Notes: generated by a model not told the origin, from the letters alone. A DNA stretch of 64,000 bases from Nocardia sp. NBC_00416 (GCF_036032445.1 NZ_CP107932.1:2854501-2918500); one strand, 5' to 3'. Positions 19,847 through 27,711 are shown, counted from the stretch's first letter. Numbers and translations are program-made.

Positions 19847-20152
19847 TCAGCCGGCCACCGACCAGATTCGGGCGGCGGCGTCACTGGCCAGTTTCGCGAT
19901 CAGCAGTTCGCGTGGAATCACCTGGCCGGTGAGGTGATCGAGCGACGGCACCACCACATGGTGCGCGTCGGCTCGTTGGAGTTCCCGGGTCAGTTCGGCG
20001 AACGCCGTCCCGTCACCGGGGTGTGATTCGTGGAATGTCGCGGCGAAGCACAGTCCCTGGGCATCGGCCAGCTCGCGTAGCGCGGCCTCCATATCGTCGC
20101 CTTCGCCCGCGGCCAGATCGTCGCGTAAATACCCGTACACCAACGCTTCCAC
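19847..20152 (-). CDS. Small resolvase-like protein
   Basis: A 101-residue protein opening VEALVYGYLRDD, the same strand pattern as the N-terminus of serine recombinases. The order is YGYLR, an acidic linker, LRELADAQGLCFAATFHE and HHVVVPSLDHLTGQVIPRELL, but there is no catalytic serine at the usual place and no DNA-binding domain. Similar short proteins are often found beside XRE regulators in Nocardia and Streptomyces; recombinase activity is not expected. Start GTG 20152 has a perfect AGGAGG 5 bases upstream. It is divergent from the XRE-TPR gene at 20365. Confidence 0.6.
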   Translation of the reverse strand: MEALVYGYLRDDLAAGEGDDMEAALRELADAQGLCFAATFHESHPGDGTAFAELTRELQRADAHHVVVPSLDHLTGQVIPRELLIAKLASDAAARIWSVAG

Positions 20153-20364
20153 CCGAACCTCCTGAATCCTCCCCCGCACCGGGCGGGGAACCATTACTGC
20201 TCCGGAGATCTCCTCCCGCATTCGCGGGGGTGTTGCTTGAACCGGCACGGAACCGGCCCGATTCGAGCATGACCGAACGCCGACTAGGGCAGAAGAGGTC
20301 ATGCGGGGGACATCTGGATGCCCTCTGGGGTCCACGGAAAGTTTGCTGGTGCAATACTGGCGAC

Positions 20365-21597
20365 GTGACTGCTGCTGAAGATCGTCCGCTGTGGGCCATC
20401 CGGATGCGCTCGGAACGTGATGCGCGTGGGTGGTCACAGGCGGACGCCGTACGCGCCCTGCGCGCCAAGTCGTCCCATAATCTCCCGACCGACAGCACCC
20501 TGCTACGTAATTGGCGGCGTTGGGAATCCGGCGAATCGCGTCCCGACGATTTCTACGCGCCGCTCATCGCGGCCGCCTTCGATTCGGTGGCGGCGGCGTT
20601 CTTTCCCAAGGCCCGCCCGAGCCGCGACGACGAATTGCTCACCGCCACCGGGATGGACACGCTCGAATTCATGGGCCGCCTACGGATGTCCGATATCTCG
20701 ACCGCCACCCTGGACGCCGTGCGGATCACCGCCCAGCGATTGTGCTGCGACTACGCCGATACCGATCCGCACGAACTGCATCGCGAGGCGTCGGGCTGGT
20801 TGCGCCGGATCGCCGCGCTGCTCGACAGCCGCCTCACTCTGGCGCAGCACAAAGAGGTGCTGGAGCTGGCGGGCTGGGTCGCCCTGCTGCTCGGCTGCCT
20901 GGATTACGATCTGGGCCGGCGCAGCAGCGCCGAGGCCACCCGCCGTGCGGCGCGGTCGCTGGGCCAGGAGGCCGGGCACCCCGAGATCATCGGCTGGAGT
21001 TCGGAACTGGCGGCCTGGTTCGCGCTCACCCAGGGCAATCATCGCGGCGTCATCCAGGCGGCCGAGGCGGTTCCGGCGGAATGCGCGGCCACCGGTGTCG
21101 GCGTGCAGCTCGCCGCGCAGCGCGCGAAGGCCTGGGCCCGGCTCGGCGACCGCACCGCGGTGGACGCGGCGCTGACCGAGGGCCGCACCCTGTTGAACCG
21201 GCTCGGCCATCCCGACGATCTCGACAATCACTTCGTCGTGGACCCGCAGAAGTTCGATTTCTACGCCATGGACTGCTGCCGCGTGGTCGGCGACGACGCG
21301 CACGCCGAAACCTATGCCCGCGCGGTGCTCGCCGATTCGATCGCCCTCGACGGCACGGTCCGCAATCCGATGCGGGTCGCCGAAGCCCGGCTGACGCTGG
21401 CCGTGGTGGCCGCGCGCGCCCGCGATCTCGAATTGGCCGTCGCGCAGGGGTTACGCGCGTTCGAGGCGCAGCGACGCTCGCTGCCGTCGCTGCTGTGCAT
21501 CGGCAGCGAGGTGGCGCACGAACTGGTCGCGAACTTCCCGGGCGACCCGCGCACCCGGAGCTTCCTGGACGAACTCAGGTCGCTATCGGGTGTCTGA
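20365..21597 (+). CDS. XRE-type HTH regulator with TPR-like C-terminal domain
   Basis: A 410-residue regulator. The N-terminal helix-turn-helix (about residues 8-65) includes RMRSERDARGWSQADAVRAL and a second half with LRNWRRWESGE. The remainder (about 110-410) is helical and TPR-like, with repeated A-A-x-R and W-x-R units such as LAAQRAKAWARLGDR and AVAQGLRAFEAQR. Start GTG 20365 has no ribosome site, but a -10-like CAATACT ends 8 bases before it, so the message is probably leaderless. Proteins of this build are abundant in Nocardia; the ligand and targets are unknown. It is divergent from the small resolvase-like gene. Confidence 0.78.
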   Translation: MTAAEDRPLWAIRMRSERDARGWSQADAVRALRAKSSHNLPTDSTLLRNWRRWESGESRPDDFYAPLIAAAFDSVAAAFFPKARPSRDDELLTATGMDTLEFMGRLRMSDISTATLDAVRITAQRLCCDYADTDPHELHREASGWLRRIAALLDSRLTLAQHKEVLELAGWVALLLGCLDYDLGRRSSAEATRRAARSLGQEAGHPEIIGWSSELAAWFALTQGNHRGVIQAAEAVPAECAATGVGVQLAAQRAKAWARLGDRTAVDAALTEGRTLLNRLGHPDDLDNHFVVDPQKFDFYAMDCCRVVGDDAHAETYARAVLADSIALDGTVRNPMRVAEARLTLAVVAARARDLELAVAQGLRAFEAQRRSLPSLLCIGSEVAHELVANFPGDPRTRSFLDELRSLSGV

Positions 21598-21760
21598 CCG
21601 CACCGGGCCGTTCCAGAAGACGCCGGACCGCCGGACGACGTCGGCCCGCCGAACCGACGGCATGCGGCAACGGGCATCCCGTCGCCGGAGCGCATCTGCT
21701 CGATACGCCACCGCGCGTGGTCGCGCGGGCGGGCGCAGAGCCCCCGTACCCGTCCGTGGT

Positions 21761-22294
21761 TCAGCGGTGCGCGGCGTCGGGCACTCGAGCCGGGCACCCG
21801 GTCCCCGGCAGCGTGACCAGCTCGAAATGCCACCACTCGTTGTCGAACGTCCGGCAGAGTCCCCAGCGGTTGCCGTTGGCCTCGAGCCACGCCGCGCCCT
21901 CCCGGGGCGCGATATCGACGGCCCGGCCGGTGACGTGCGTGGACTCCTCCGGCGGCAGCACCCAGCGCCGGGTCTCCTCGGGGGTTCCGTAGGTGGCCAG
22001 CCCGTCCTCCCACATCGCCCGCTGCTCTCCGGGGCTGCGGTAGCCGGAATTGATCGACATCGGCACACCCTGCGCGTGTGCTTCCTGCTCGGCCATGGTG
22101 TAGGCCAGCGCCAGCAGCGGGTCCAGCCCCTCGGTGCCGGCCGCCGCGACTTCGGTGAGCGGCGGTACCGGGAACCCCGCCGCGGGCGCGGCGGCGGCGT
22201 GCGGGGTGCTGAGCACCAGACCGGCGGCCGCGCACGCCAGGATTCCGGCCGCGACACCGGTACGGCGAGGAAGGGAGCGCACCCGGTTGATCAT
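21761..22294 (-). CDS. Secreted M15-family D,D-carboxypeptidase-like peptidase
   Basis: A 177-residue exported protein. The N-terminal 40 residues form a Sec signal peptide (MINRVRSLPRRTGVAAG, hydrophobic core, AAAAPAAG cleavage region). The mature part is a VanY-like M15 domain: MSINSGYRSPGEQ, the zinc motif STHVTGRAVDIA (His and Asp ligands) and EWWHFELV (third ligand). Two cysteines (GLCRTF and GTGCPA) could form a disulfide outside the cell. It probably trims D-Ala-D-Ala ends of peptidoglycan stem peptides. Start ATG 22294 gives a proper signal peptide; the frame extends upstream but without signal character. Confidence 0.85.
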   Translation of the reverse strand: MINRVRSLPRRTGVAAGILACAAAGLVLSTPHAAAAPAAGFPVPPLTEVAAAGTEGLDPLLALAYTMAEQEAHAQGVPMSINSGYRSPGEQRAMWEDGLATYGTPEETRRWVLPPEESTHVTGRAVDIAPREGAAWLEANGNRWGLCRTFDNEWWHFELVTLPGTGCPARVPDAAHR

Positions 22295-22544
22295 GCGGAC
22301 GATCCTATCTACGCGGCGGCCCCGCACCGCACCGACAACTCCCTGAGCAGCACAAATGTGATCCACATGGGTCCACATCGGGACCGCCGGAGAGGTTGCG
22401 TGCGGGCGCGCGGCCGACTAGCGACAACGCCCTGGCGCAAGTAGATCCGCGCTCCGGTCGAGACCGCCCCCGGCCACCGCCCGGTACCGGATTCCCATTG
22501 GAACCCGCCTCCTGAGCCGACCCGCGGCGACCCGGGCCGGCCGC

Positions 22545-22934
22545 TCAGTGGCGACCCGCCGGTCTCGCGTCGAATTCGACGAACTCGTCGATGCCGAGCG
22601 CGCGGAACATCCACGCTATGAATGCGGGCAGGTGGCGATCCGCTTCACGGCCGCGACGATGCGGGTCGGTGATGGTGTAACGCTGTCGGGCACGGGTGAT
22701 CTCGCCGCTCCCGGCGGCGAGCAGGTTGTGCGCCCAATCGGCCTCGGTGGTGTAGGCGAGCGCGACGACGAACCCGGTGTCGGTGCGGTAGGCCTGCACC
22801 GGGGTGTCGTAGCGGCGGCCGCTGCGGCGCCCCTGATGGTGCAGCACCGCCAGGGGCGGCAGGGTGCGGGCGAGCGGCGCGAGCAAGGGGTTGAGGCGGC
22901 GGGAGAGTCCGGTGAGGCGACTGAGGCTGGACAT
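22545..22934 (-). CDS. Ddn-like deazaflavin (F420)-dependent nitroreductase-family protein
   Basis: A 129-residue split-barrel protein of the deazaflavin-dependent reductase family. Key stretches are LAVLHHQGRRSGRRYDTPVQ, which is the F420-phosphate binding segment, VVALAYTTEADWAHNLLAAG and the C-terminal LPAFIAWMFRALGIDEFVEF. Members reduce quinones, nitro compounds or other xenobiotics with F420H2. It lies 61 bases below a TetR gene on the same strand, so it is the likely controlled gene of that repressor. Confidence 0.85.
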   Translation of the reverse strand: MSSLSRLTGLSRRLNPLLAPLARTLPPLAVLHHQGRRSGRRYDTPVQAYRTDTGFVVALAYTTEADWAHNLLAAGSGEITRARQRYTITDPHRRGREADRHLPAFIAWMFRALGIDEFVEFDARPAGRH

Positions 22935-22995
22935 TGGGGTTCCTGTCGTGTGAGTGGGGGCGGGTGGATCGCCGATGCTGGGCGGCGCGGCCTGT

Positions 22996-23610
22996 CTACT
23001 CGTTGGAGCCCGGGCGGTCCCGGCTCGGCGGTAGGTCGAAGCTGTGGTGCCGCAACACCGGTACCACCAGGTCGTGAACGATCTCATTGATGCGCTCGTC
23101 GGTCAGGACACCGCGGATCAGCAGATCGTGGCGGGCGAGGTCGAATGGAAGCGCCAGCACCTGATCGGGGACCTCGGATGCGCCGAGCTCGCCGCGTGAC
23201 CGAGCCCGCCGCACCGCCGAGTGCAGCAGCACGCTGCCACGCTGGAACAGCAGCGACCGCAGCTGCTCGATCAGCCGGTCGTCCAGTTCGGCGAGCAAAC
23301 CCAGTACGGTCGCCCGCCCGACCCCGGGCAGCCAGGCCCGCACCGCGATCAGCACCGCGACCAGATCGCCGGCCAGCGTGCCGGTATCGGGAAACTCCCC
23401 GCCGAGCCGATGCGACCTGGCCGCGACGGCAGCCAGCACCATCTCCGCTTTGCTCGCCCAACGGCGGTAGAGGACAGGCTTGCTGGTGCCCACCCGCGCC
23501 GCGATCCCGCTATAGGTCGCCTCGGCGTATCCACGCGCGGCGACTTCGTCGAGGACAGCGGTGTAGATCGCCTCTTCGAGCTCTTCACCTCTGCGGCGAG
23601 TCTCGACCAC
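22996..23610 (-). CDS. TetR/AcrR-family transcriptional regulator
   Basis: A 204-residue repressor. The N-terminal HTH (EEAIYTAVLDEVAARGYAEATYSGIAARVGTSKPVLYRRWASK, given here only as landmarks for residues 11-55) has the usual T(S)KPVLYRRW recognition end. The C-terminal half is the helical ligand domain. Start GTG 23610 follows GGAGGAG directly. A palindrome lies 11 bases upstream of the start, so autorepression is likely. The deazaflavin-reductase gene downstream is its probable target. The inducer is unknown. Confidence 0.88.
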   Translation of the reverse strand: MVETRRRGEELEEAIYTAVLDEVAARGYAEATYSGIAARVGTSKPVLYRRWASKAEMVLAAVAARSHRLGGEFPDTGTLAGDLVAVLIAVRAWLPGVGRATVLGLLAELDDRLIEQLRSLLFQRGSVLLHSAVRRARSRGELGASEVPDQVLALPFDLARHDLLIRGVLTDERINEIVHDLVVPVLRHHSFDLPPSRDRPGSNE

Positions 23611-23620
23611 AACTCCTCCT

Positions 23621-23637
23621 AGATACTTTCCGTATCT
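23621..23637. promoter_or_regulatory. TetR operator-like inverted repeat
   Basis: AGATAC-TTTCC-GTATCT is a 6-bp inverted repeat with a 5-base spacer just above the TetR start. A half-site GAAAGTATCC recurs about 35 bases further upstream (23671-23680), suggesting a second, weaker site. Confidence 0.6.
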
Positions 23638-23711
23638 TATTTCTACACCAAATCCGTGGAATAAGAAACCGAAAGTATCCTAATTCGGGACCCGACCACA
23701 CGGTCCGGGCA

Positions 23712-23747
23712 CAGACGCACCCCACCTTCCGAGGTGGGGTACGTCTG
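23712..23747. terminator. Strong hairpin upstream of the tetR promoter
   Basis: A 16-bp stem with one mismatch (23712-23727 with 23732-23747) closes a 4-base loop. It immediately follows the stop of the small leftward gene cluster that ends at 23750. Confidence 0.75.
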
Positions 23748-23749
23748 CC

Positions 23750-23833
23750 TCAGTGCCGCCGTTCGGGCCACCACAGGGCGAGGGTGAGCCCGAGCAGACC
23801 CAGCGCCAATTGCACCAGCGCCAGATCAGCCAT
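23750..23833 (-). CDS. Possible 27-residue membrane peptide
   Basis: ATG 23833 overlaps the last codons of the preceding gene (which stops at 23826) and opens a short frame of 27 residues. It has one hydrophobic helix (LALVQLALGLLGLTLALWW) and a basic tail PERRH, ending just before a terminator. The coupling, the helix and the position make it plausible, but the frame is short and no homologue is known to me. Confidence 0.35.
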   Translation of the reverse strand: MADLALVQLALGLLGLTLALWWPERRH

Positions 23834-24161
23834 CCACCGGCCGCTCCCGGTCCGGGCCGTCCCCCGCCCAGCGGTGCCCACGCGGATACAGCCGTATCGG
23901 GGTGATGAGCGCCGCGAGATCGGTGACCAGATGCCGGACCGCGTCGGCCTGCTCGAACCCGGGAACCACGACCGCCCGGGCGTCGTGCTCACCCACGTGC
24001 CGGACCAACGCCAGCGCGGTGACCAGCGGTCCCGCATCCGTGTAGACGGTGAACACGAGCCGGAACCCGTGCCGCCCCGCCAACTCGTGCAGGTCGACAG
24101 CGGGCGTCGGAACCACGCGCCTGACCAGCCCGATCGCGGCCAGACGCTCAGCAACGGCCAC
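23826..24161 (-). CDS. Hypothetical protein (resolvase-like N-terminal fold possible)
   Basis: A 111-residue frame starting at GTG 24161 with GGGAGGGG a few bases upstream. The core is VDLHELAGRHGFRLVFTVYT, GPLVTALALVRHVGEHDARAVVVPGFEQ and a C-terminal LVTDLAALITPIRLYPRGHR. This alternation of helix and hydrophobic strand resembles the small resolvase-like protein at 19847, which has the same AAL...HHVVVPSLDHL pattern. It overlaps the upstream small gene by 14 bases and the downstream peptide by 8. No function is known to me. Confidence 0.5.
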   Translation of the reverse strand: MAVAERLAAIGLVRRVVPTPAVDLHELAGRHGFRLVFTVYTDAGPLVTALALVRHVGEHDARAVVVPGFEQADAVRHLVTDLAALITPIRLYPRGHRWAGDGPDRERPVDG

Positions 24162-24342
24162 GCGCCCCTCCCGTGTCCGCACACCAGCGGCGCACGGCCC
24201 GCGCGATGTGTTCCAGTCGTTCGATCGGCAGCGGCACCGCCACAGGTCCGTCCGGCACCCCGGTGTCACCCGGCACGCGAACAGGTAGCCGATCCGGGCA
24301 AGCGATGTCCGGAATCTCGGTCCGCAATCCGTTGGCATACAC
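24148..24342 (-). CDS. Hypothetical small protein
   Basis: A 64-residue frame from GTG 24342, preceded by AGGGG 8 bases upstream. The sequence YANGLRTEIPDIACPDRLPV, with a second half GPVAVPLPIERLEHIARAVR, is not low complexity and looks like a real coding frame. It is the first gene of a three-frame overlapping leftward cluster. It is divergent from an XRE/DUF397 pair, and small genes in this position are common in Streptomyces and Nocardia. No function assigned. Confidence 0.45.
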   Translation of the reverse strand: MYANGLRTEIPDIACPDRLPVRVPGDTGVPDGPVAVPLPIERLEHIARAVRRWCADTGGARGRC

Positions 24343-24629
24343 GAGGAATCCCCTGCTCCTGGCCTAGTCTCGGAGAGCACCCGGCGCAGGGTCCAACAGG
24401 GCATCAGCGACCAAACCGTGAATGATGGACCACCAGCTCTCGGCACTCCTGGCGTTGATCTGGTGTCCCCCAGAGTTTCTGGAGGTGGCCTGCACCGGGC
24501 ACTTACTCAGTAGAGCTGCGCGACAACCAATTCGGAAGCACTATCGTGGCAGGTGCACGGTGGAATCCTCGATATTTCGCCACGGGGGTACTCCATATTC
24601 CATCCATCCGGTTAGCAAAGGCAACGAAT

Positions 24630-25511
24630 ATGCCCGCTGGATCTACCCTTCCGAGAAGAGCTCTGGGCCGTCAGCTGCGCAACCTCCGCGAACGCAACGA
24701 CATCAGCCAGGCGGCAGCTGCGCGTATCGCCGAGACGAGCTCCCAGACATACGGTCGGCTGGAAGACGGCCGAATCACCAAAGTGACCGATATGCTGCTG
24801 AATACGTTGGCGAACGCCTACCAAACGACCGATGCCGAACGTCGATTACTGCTTACGCTCGCGCAAGAGATTCGGACCTCTGCAGCAACCGGGGGCGGCT
24901 GGTGGCGGGCCTACGCGGACTCGATGGCCACCAATTTCGACTACTACCTATCGCTCGAAGGCGCGGCCAACTGGGTAACAAGCTGGCAGACGACTCTGGT
25001 TCCCGGCCTGCTACAGACCCGCGAATACCGCCGCGCCATCACGTGGGCAACATCTCCCGAAACCGCTCCCGCAGATGTCGATCGAATGTTGGACATGGCG
25101 GCGAAGCGTCAAGGAATGCTCGATGAAGCAGGTTTTCGGTTCGAAGCGCTGATCGCCGAGGGAACCCTCCACTATCAAGTCGGCAGCGCGGCGATCATGG
25201 CCGCTCAGGTACAGAACCTTGTGGATCGGTCCGAACAGGCCGAAATTCGAATCGTCCCTTTTCGGGCCAAGAACCCCGCCGGTCTCATCGCCTCGCCGTT
25301 CGTGCTGTTCTCATTCCCGCCGTTGCTGACATCCAAGCTCCAGGAGCCTCCCGTCGCATACGTCGAAGGGTTGGCCGGAGACCTCTACCTCGAGCGAGAG
25401 ACAGAAGTTAGCAGATTCTCACACGAAGCGAACATGATTCGGCAGGTAGCGTTGCCCAGGTCGGCATCCAGGGACCTGATACTGAAGGCAATGAAGGAGT
25501 GGCAAGCGTGA
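24630..25511 (+). CDS. XRE-type regulator with DUF5753 (Scr1-like) domain
   Basis: A 293-residue regulator. The HTH spans about residues 9-65 (RALGRQLRNLRERNDISQAA ... SQTYGRLEDGR). The DUF5753 domain begins near 100 with FDYYLSLEGAANWVTSWQTT and LVPGLLQTREYRRAI, continues through EALIAEGTLHYQVGSAAIM, and ends with VAYVEGLAGDLYLERETEV. Such proteins pair with DUF397 proteins and act on morphological development in Streptomyces. Start ATG 24630 has AAAGG 8 bases upstream. It overlaps the DUF397 gene by 4 bases (GTGA). This region is less GC-rich than the flanking housekeeping genes, which fits an accessory origin. Confidence 0.9.
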   Translation: MPAGSTLPRRALGRQLRNLRERNDISQAAAARIAETSSQTYGRLEDGRITKVTDMLLNTLANAYQTTDAERRLLLTLAQEIRTSAATGGGWWRAYADSMATNFDYYLSLEGAANWVTSWQTTLVPGLLQTREYRRAITWATSPETAPADVDRMLDMAAKRQGMLDEAGFRFEALIAEGTLHYQVGSAAIMAAQVQNLVDRSEQAEIRIVPFRAKNPAGLIASPFVLFSFPPLLTSKLQEPPVAYVEGLAGDLYLERETEVSRFSHEANMIRQVALPRSASRDLILKAMKEWQA

Positions 25512-25711
25512 TCGACCAGACGGCCGCGAAGTGGTTCAAGAGCAGCCGCAGTCATGGCGGCAAAGACTGCGTAGAGGCCGCGCATCTGGACGGTGGCCGG
25601 GTCGGCGTGCGCGACAGCAAGAATCCGGGCGGCCCCGCTCTGATTTTCGCCTCGAAGGAGTGGGACGCCTTTCTTATGAGCGCGAAGGGCGGCGGTTTCG
25701 ATCGGCCCTAG
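25508..25711 (+). CDS. DUF397 protein, partner of the XRE/DUF5753 regulator
   Basis: A 67-residue DUF397 protein: AAKWFKSSRSHGGKDCVEAA, GRVGVRDSKNPGGPAL and F-x-x-x-EWDAFL are the three family hallmarks. Start GTG 25508 overlaps the upstream stop codon (GTGA), with AAGGAG 9 bases before it inside the upstream gene, so translation is coupled. DUF397 proteins are thought to modulate the partner XRE protein, in a pairing likened to toxin-antitoxin modules; the mechanism here is inferred. Confidence 0.9.
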   Translation: MIDQTAAKWFKSSRSHGGKDCVEAAHLDGGRVGVRDSKNPGGPALIFASKEWDAFLMSAKGGGFDRP

Positions 25712-25757
25712 CCTCCACGAACCGGAACGATCGTGCCCGCAGCCGGGCCGACTCGGC

Positions 25758-25789
25758 CGCCGCGACCTCTCCACCGAGAAGTCGCGGCG
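25758..25789 (+). terminator. Terminator of the XRE-DUF397 operon
   Basis: CGCCGCGACCTCTC pairs with GAGAAGTCGCGGCG (one mismatch) around a CACC loop, 46 bases after the DUF397 stop. The rest of the 418-base gap up to 26129 holds no intact gene, only a short transposase-like fragment. Confidence 0.75.
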
Positions 25790-26020
25790 ACCTTGCCGCT
25801 CATGGCAGTTCCCGTTCGAAGGTCCACCGACTTGCATGCGCGTCCAGTTACCCCGAGCGGCCGGAGGTGACCACGGCTCGGTGCCGGGTCGAATTGGGCG
25901 ATATGGCCGATGCGGCTACCGGCTGCGTGCAGCCATCGGAATCTTCAGCCACCCAAACATCCGAAGCTGGGCCGATGACCCTGGCGGCATGATCGGCTCA
26001 CCGGGATGTGCCGGGCCACA

Positions 26021-26076
26021 GGACTTTTCGATCCGGTTGTGGCGCTGTTCGACCACATTGCGCCGCTCGAGCTCTC
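26021..26076 (-). pseudogene. Possible IS5-type transposase remnant
   Basis: The complement reads ELERRNVVEQRHNRIEKSC, resembling the RNVVERxFNRLK motif near the catalytic Glu of IS5-type transposases. A stop codon precedes it in frame and only about 19 residues are recognisable, so it would be a very short decayed fragment. The match could also be chance. Confidence 0.25.
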
Positions 26077-26129
26077 AGGTCCCCGACTATCGTCCGGAGC
26101 GAATGCCTGCGCCGGGCCAGCCGACGGCG

Positions 26130-26483
26130 CTAGTCGGTGATTTTGGGGTGCCCTGTCCCCGCCCACTTGATCCAGAGGGTCTGCCGCTCACGGTCGACGA
26201 GATAGAAGATCCGCCCGCCCGCGGTCACCTCGAGCTGCCACTGCTCCATCTCGACGCCTTTATGCGCCCCGGCGGCCAGACGACCCTTCAAACGATGATT
26301 CCGAGCTGTCGGCGCAGGAGTGTCGGGCCGGGACCGGAGCAGTTCCCAGGCGTCGAGTGTGTTCGCGGGCGCCTGTTGACACAGGTCCTCCCAGCCGGTG
26401 CACGCCTGACCGGTCGCATACCTCAGCTCCCATCGACCGGCAACCGCAGGAGGCGCCACCCGTTCTCCGCGTTTGGGGCTCAT
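26130..26483 (-). CDS. RelE/HigB-like toxin of a type II toxin-antitoxin pair
   Basis: A 117-residue protein with a compact RelE-like layout: WELRYATGQACTGWEDLCQQ, then NTLDAWELLRSRP, NHRLKGRLAAG, EMEQWQLEVTAGGRIFYLVD and TLWIKWAGTGHPK. The basic KGRL stretch and the strand pair with Arg and Tyr correspond to the RNA-contacting face of RelE-type mRNA interferases. ATG 26483 overlaps the antitoxin stop (ATGA), so the toxin is translated after the antitoxin. Toxicity is inferred from family resemblance and arrangement. Confidence 0.75.
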   Translation of the reverse strand: MSPKRGERVAPPAVAGRWELRYATGQACTGWEDLCQQAPANTLDAWELLRSRPDTPAPTARNHRLKGRLAAGAHKGVEMEQWQLEVTAGGRIFYLVDRERQTLWIKWAGTGHPKITD

Positions 26484-26956
26484 GAGGCATCCGGGTGAGG
26501 AACCGTCCCCAGGTCAGCGTCGGTTTCGGTGCTAAGGATCTCCGCCAAGACCGGATCGGCCAATACCTCGGCGGTATGCCGCCAGCTATCGATCACCTGG
26601 ACCACCGGCGCGGGGTTGTCCAGCGATTCTGCCGCGCGCATGGTCGACACCAACTCGAGAACGAACTCTTGGACTTCTTCGCGCGATAAGAAAGCAACCC
26701 AGGGAAATACGTCGGGTAGTACATCGGTGACCAGCTCTCGCACCTTCGGATCACGCTGCATCAAGGCGATGAACATGCGGGTCGTCACCGACGCGGCTTT
26801 GTGCTCGAGCTCGGCCCTGGCCGCGGTGGTCAGCAGAAGATCCTCGGCATCACGTCGCCGCACCAACAGAGACTGGCCAGGAGACTTGCGCAACCGTTCC
26901 ACAGTTGCCTTCCCGTGCAACTGCAGGTCAGAGAACGACACCTCATGAACAGTCAT
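26480..26956 (-). CDS. Phd/YefM-like antitoxin with a C-terminal helical extension
   Basis: A 158-residue protein. The first 50 residues (VHEVSFSDLQLHGKATVERL ... SLLVRRRDAEDLLLTTAARA) match Phd-type DNA-binding antitoxins, whose N-terminal fold dimerises on palindromic operators. The C-terminal 90 residues are helical (FIALMQRDPKVRELVTDVLP, FVLELVSTMRAAESL) and probably wrap the toxin. The upstream gene of the pair is the antitoxin, as usual. It is likely autoregulated through the double palindrome directly before its ATG at 26956. Confidence 0.75.
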   Translation of the reverse strand: MTVHEVSFSDLQLHGKATVERLRKSPGQSLLVRRRDAEDLLLTTAARAELEHKAASVTTRMFIALMQRDPKVRELVTDVLPDVFPWVAFLSREEVQEFVLELVSTMRAAESLDNPAPVVQVIDSWRHTAEVLADPVLAEILSTETDADLGTVPHPDAS

Positions 26957-26978
26957 ACTTTAAAAGTACTTTAAAAGT
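26957..26978. promoter_or_regulatory. Double-palindrome operator of the toxin-antitoxin pair
   Basis: ACTTTAAAAGT occurs twice in direct tandem without a gap (26957-26967 and 26968-26978). Each copy is itself a palindrome around a central A, and the pair forms a larger palindrome. It abuts the antitoxin start codon, so there is no leader and a bound dimer pair would cover the promoter. This is an AT-rich island in GC-rich DNA. Confidence 0.8.
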
Positions 26979-27099
26979 ATGACAATGTCGACCACGGAGG
27001 ATGCGGCCTTTCCCATCCGCTTTTGAAGGTTTTCACTCGTATAACGAGGAAAACCCGGCCATACCTTCAACCGAGTGTTCAAAGTTACGATCAGAGAGC

Positions 27100-27711
27100 G
27101 TGAACATTCAGCGAAAGCCCGCCACCCCGCGCGAACCGCGCACACCGGACTTCGCCTTGACCTCGAACGAGCTCAGGGCAGTGACCGCTTTCGCCGTCGC
27201 CGCGGCCGAACAGGTGCTCCCGGTCTTCCAGGCGCAGCACCCCGACGACGACAGGCCCAGCGAAGCACTCGCCGCCGCCCTCGCGTTCGCGCGGGGAGGC
27301 CGCCGCTCCCGAGCCCAACGGGTAGCAGCGCCGGCGGCCCACCGTGCCGCGAAAGAAGCGGCGTCGCCGGTCGCGTTCCATGCCGCGATGGCCGCGGGCG
27401 ATGCCGCGGCGTCGGCGTACCTGCATCCGCTGGCGGATGCCGTCCAGGTCAACCACATTCTGCGCGCGGCCGCACACACGATCCGGGTGTTCGAATTGTG
27501 CCCCGCCGGCGAGGAACAGGACGCGGGCGACCCTGTCGAGCGCATCATCGACCTCGCGACACCGCTGTTGATCGACGTCCTCCGCCGCTACCCGAGGATC
27601 GACGCCGGAACGAACCGGGTCGGCCGGCTGGTGCACGAGCTCGACGACCGTCTGCGGGACCAGTCGCGGGCTCCGCGCGCATCACACGACCGAGCGGCGG
27701 AGCAGCGATGA
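27100..27711 (+). CDS. Imm5-like putative immunity protein (first of two)
   Basis: A 203-residue helical protein. From about residue 18 it follows the Imm5-like putative immunity fold: TSNELRAVTAFAVAAAEQVL, FQAQHPDDDRPSEALAAALA, FARGG, then HRAAKEAASPVAFHAAMAAG and AYLHPLADAVQVNHILRAAA. It is a diverged relative of the next gene. GTG 27100 lacks a ribosome site, but TACGAT ends 8 bases upstream, so the message is probably leaderless. The name comes from predicted polymorphic-toxin immunity proteins; no toxin gene is adjacent, so the role is open. Confidence 0.65.
   Translation: MNIQRKPATPREPRTPDFALTSNELRAVTAFAVAAAEQVLPVFQAQHPDDDRPSEALAAALAFARGGRRSRAQRVAAPAAHRAAKEAASPVAFHAAMAAGDAAASAYLHPLADAVQVNHILRAAAHTIRVFELCPAGEEQDAGDPVERIIDLATPLLIDVLRRYPRIDAGTNRVGRLVHELDDRLRDQSRAPRASHDRAAEQR

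Noticed and set aside
20166..20240. Two GC-rich hairpins (CCCCGC...GCGGGG and CCCGC...GCGGG) that resemble type I-E CRISPR repeats
   Set aside because: They are only 44 bases apart, differ from each other in loop and flanks, and there is no third unit, no spacer-like pattern and no cas gene.
23086..24425. Long + strand frame over the tetR and small genes
   Set aside because: Composition is Arg/Pro-rich and it runs antisense to a certain TetR gene.
25836..26498. 220-codon + strand frame after the DUF397 gene
   Set aside because: It is antisense to the toxin gene, without family resemblance or ribosome site.
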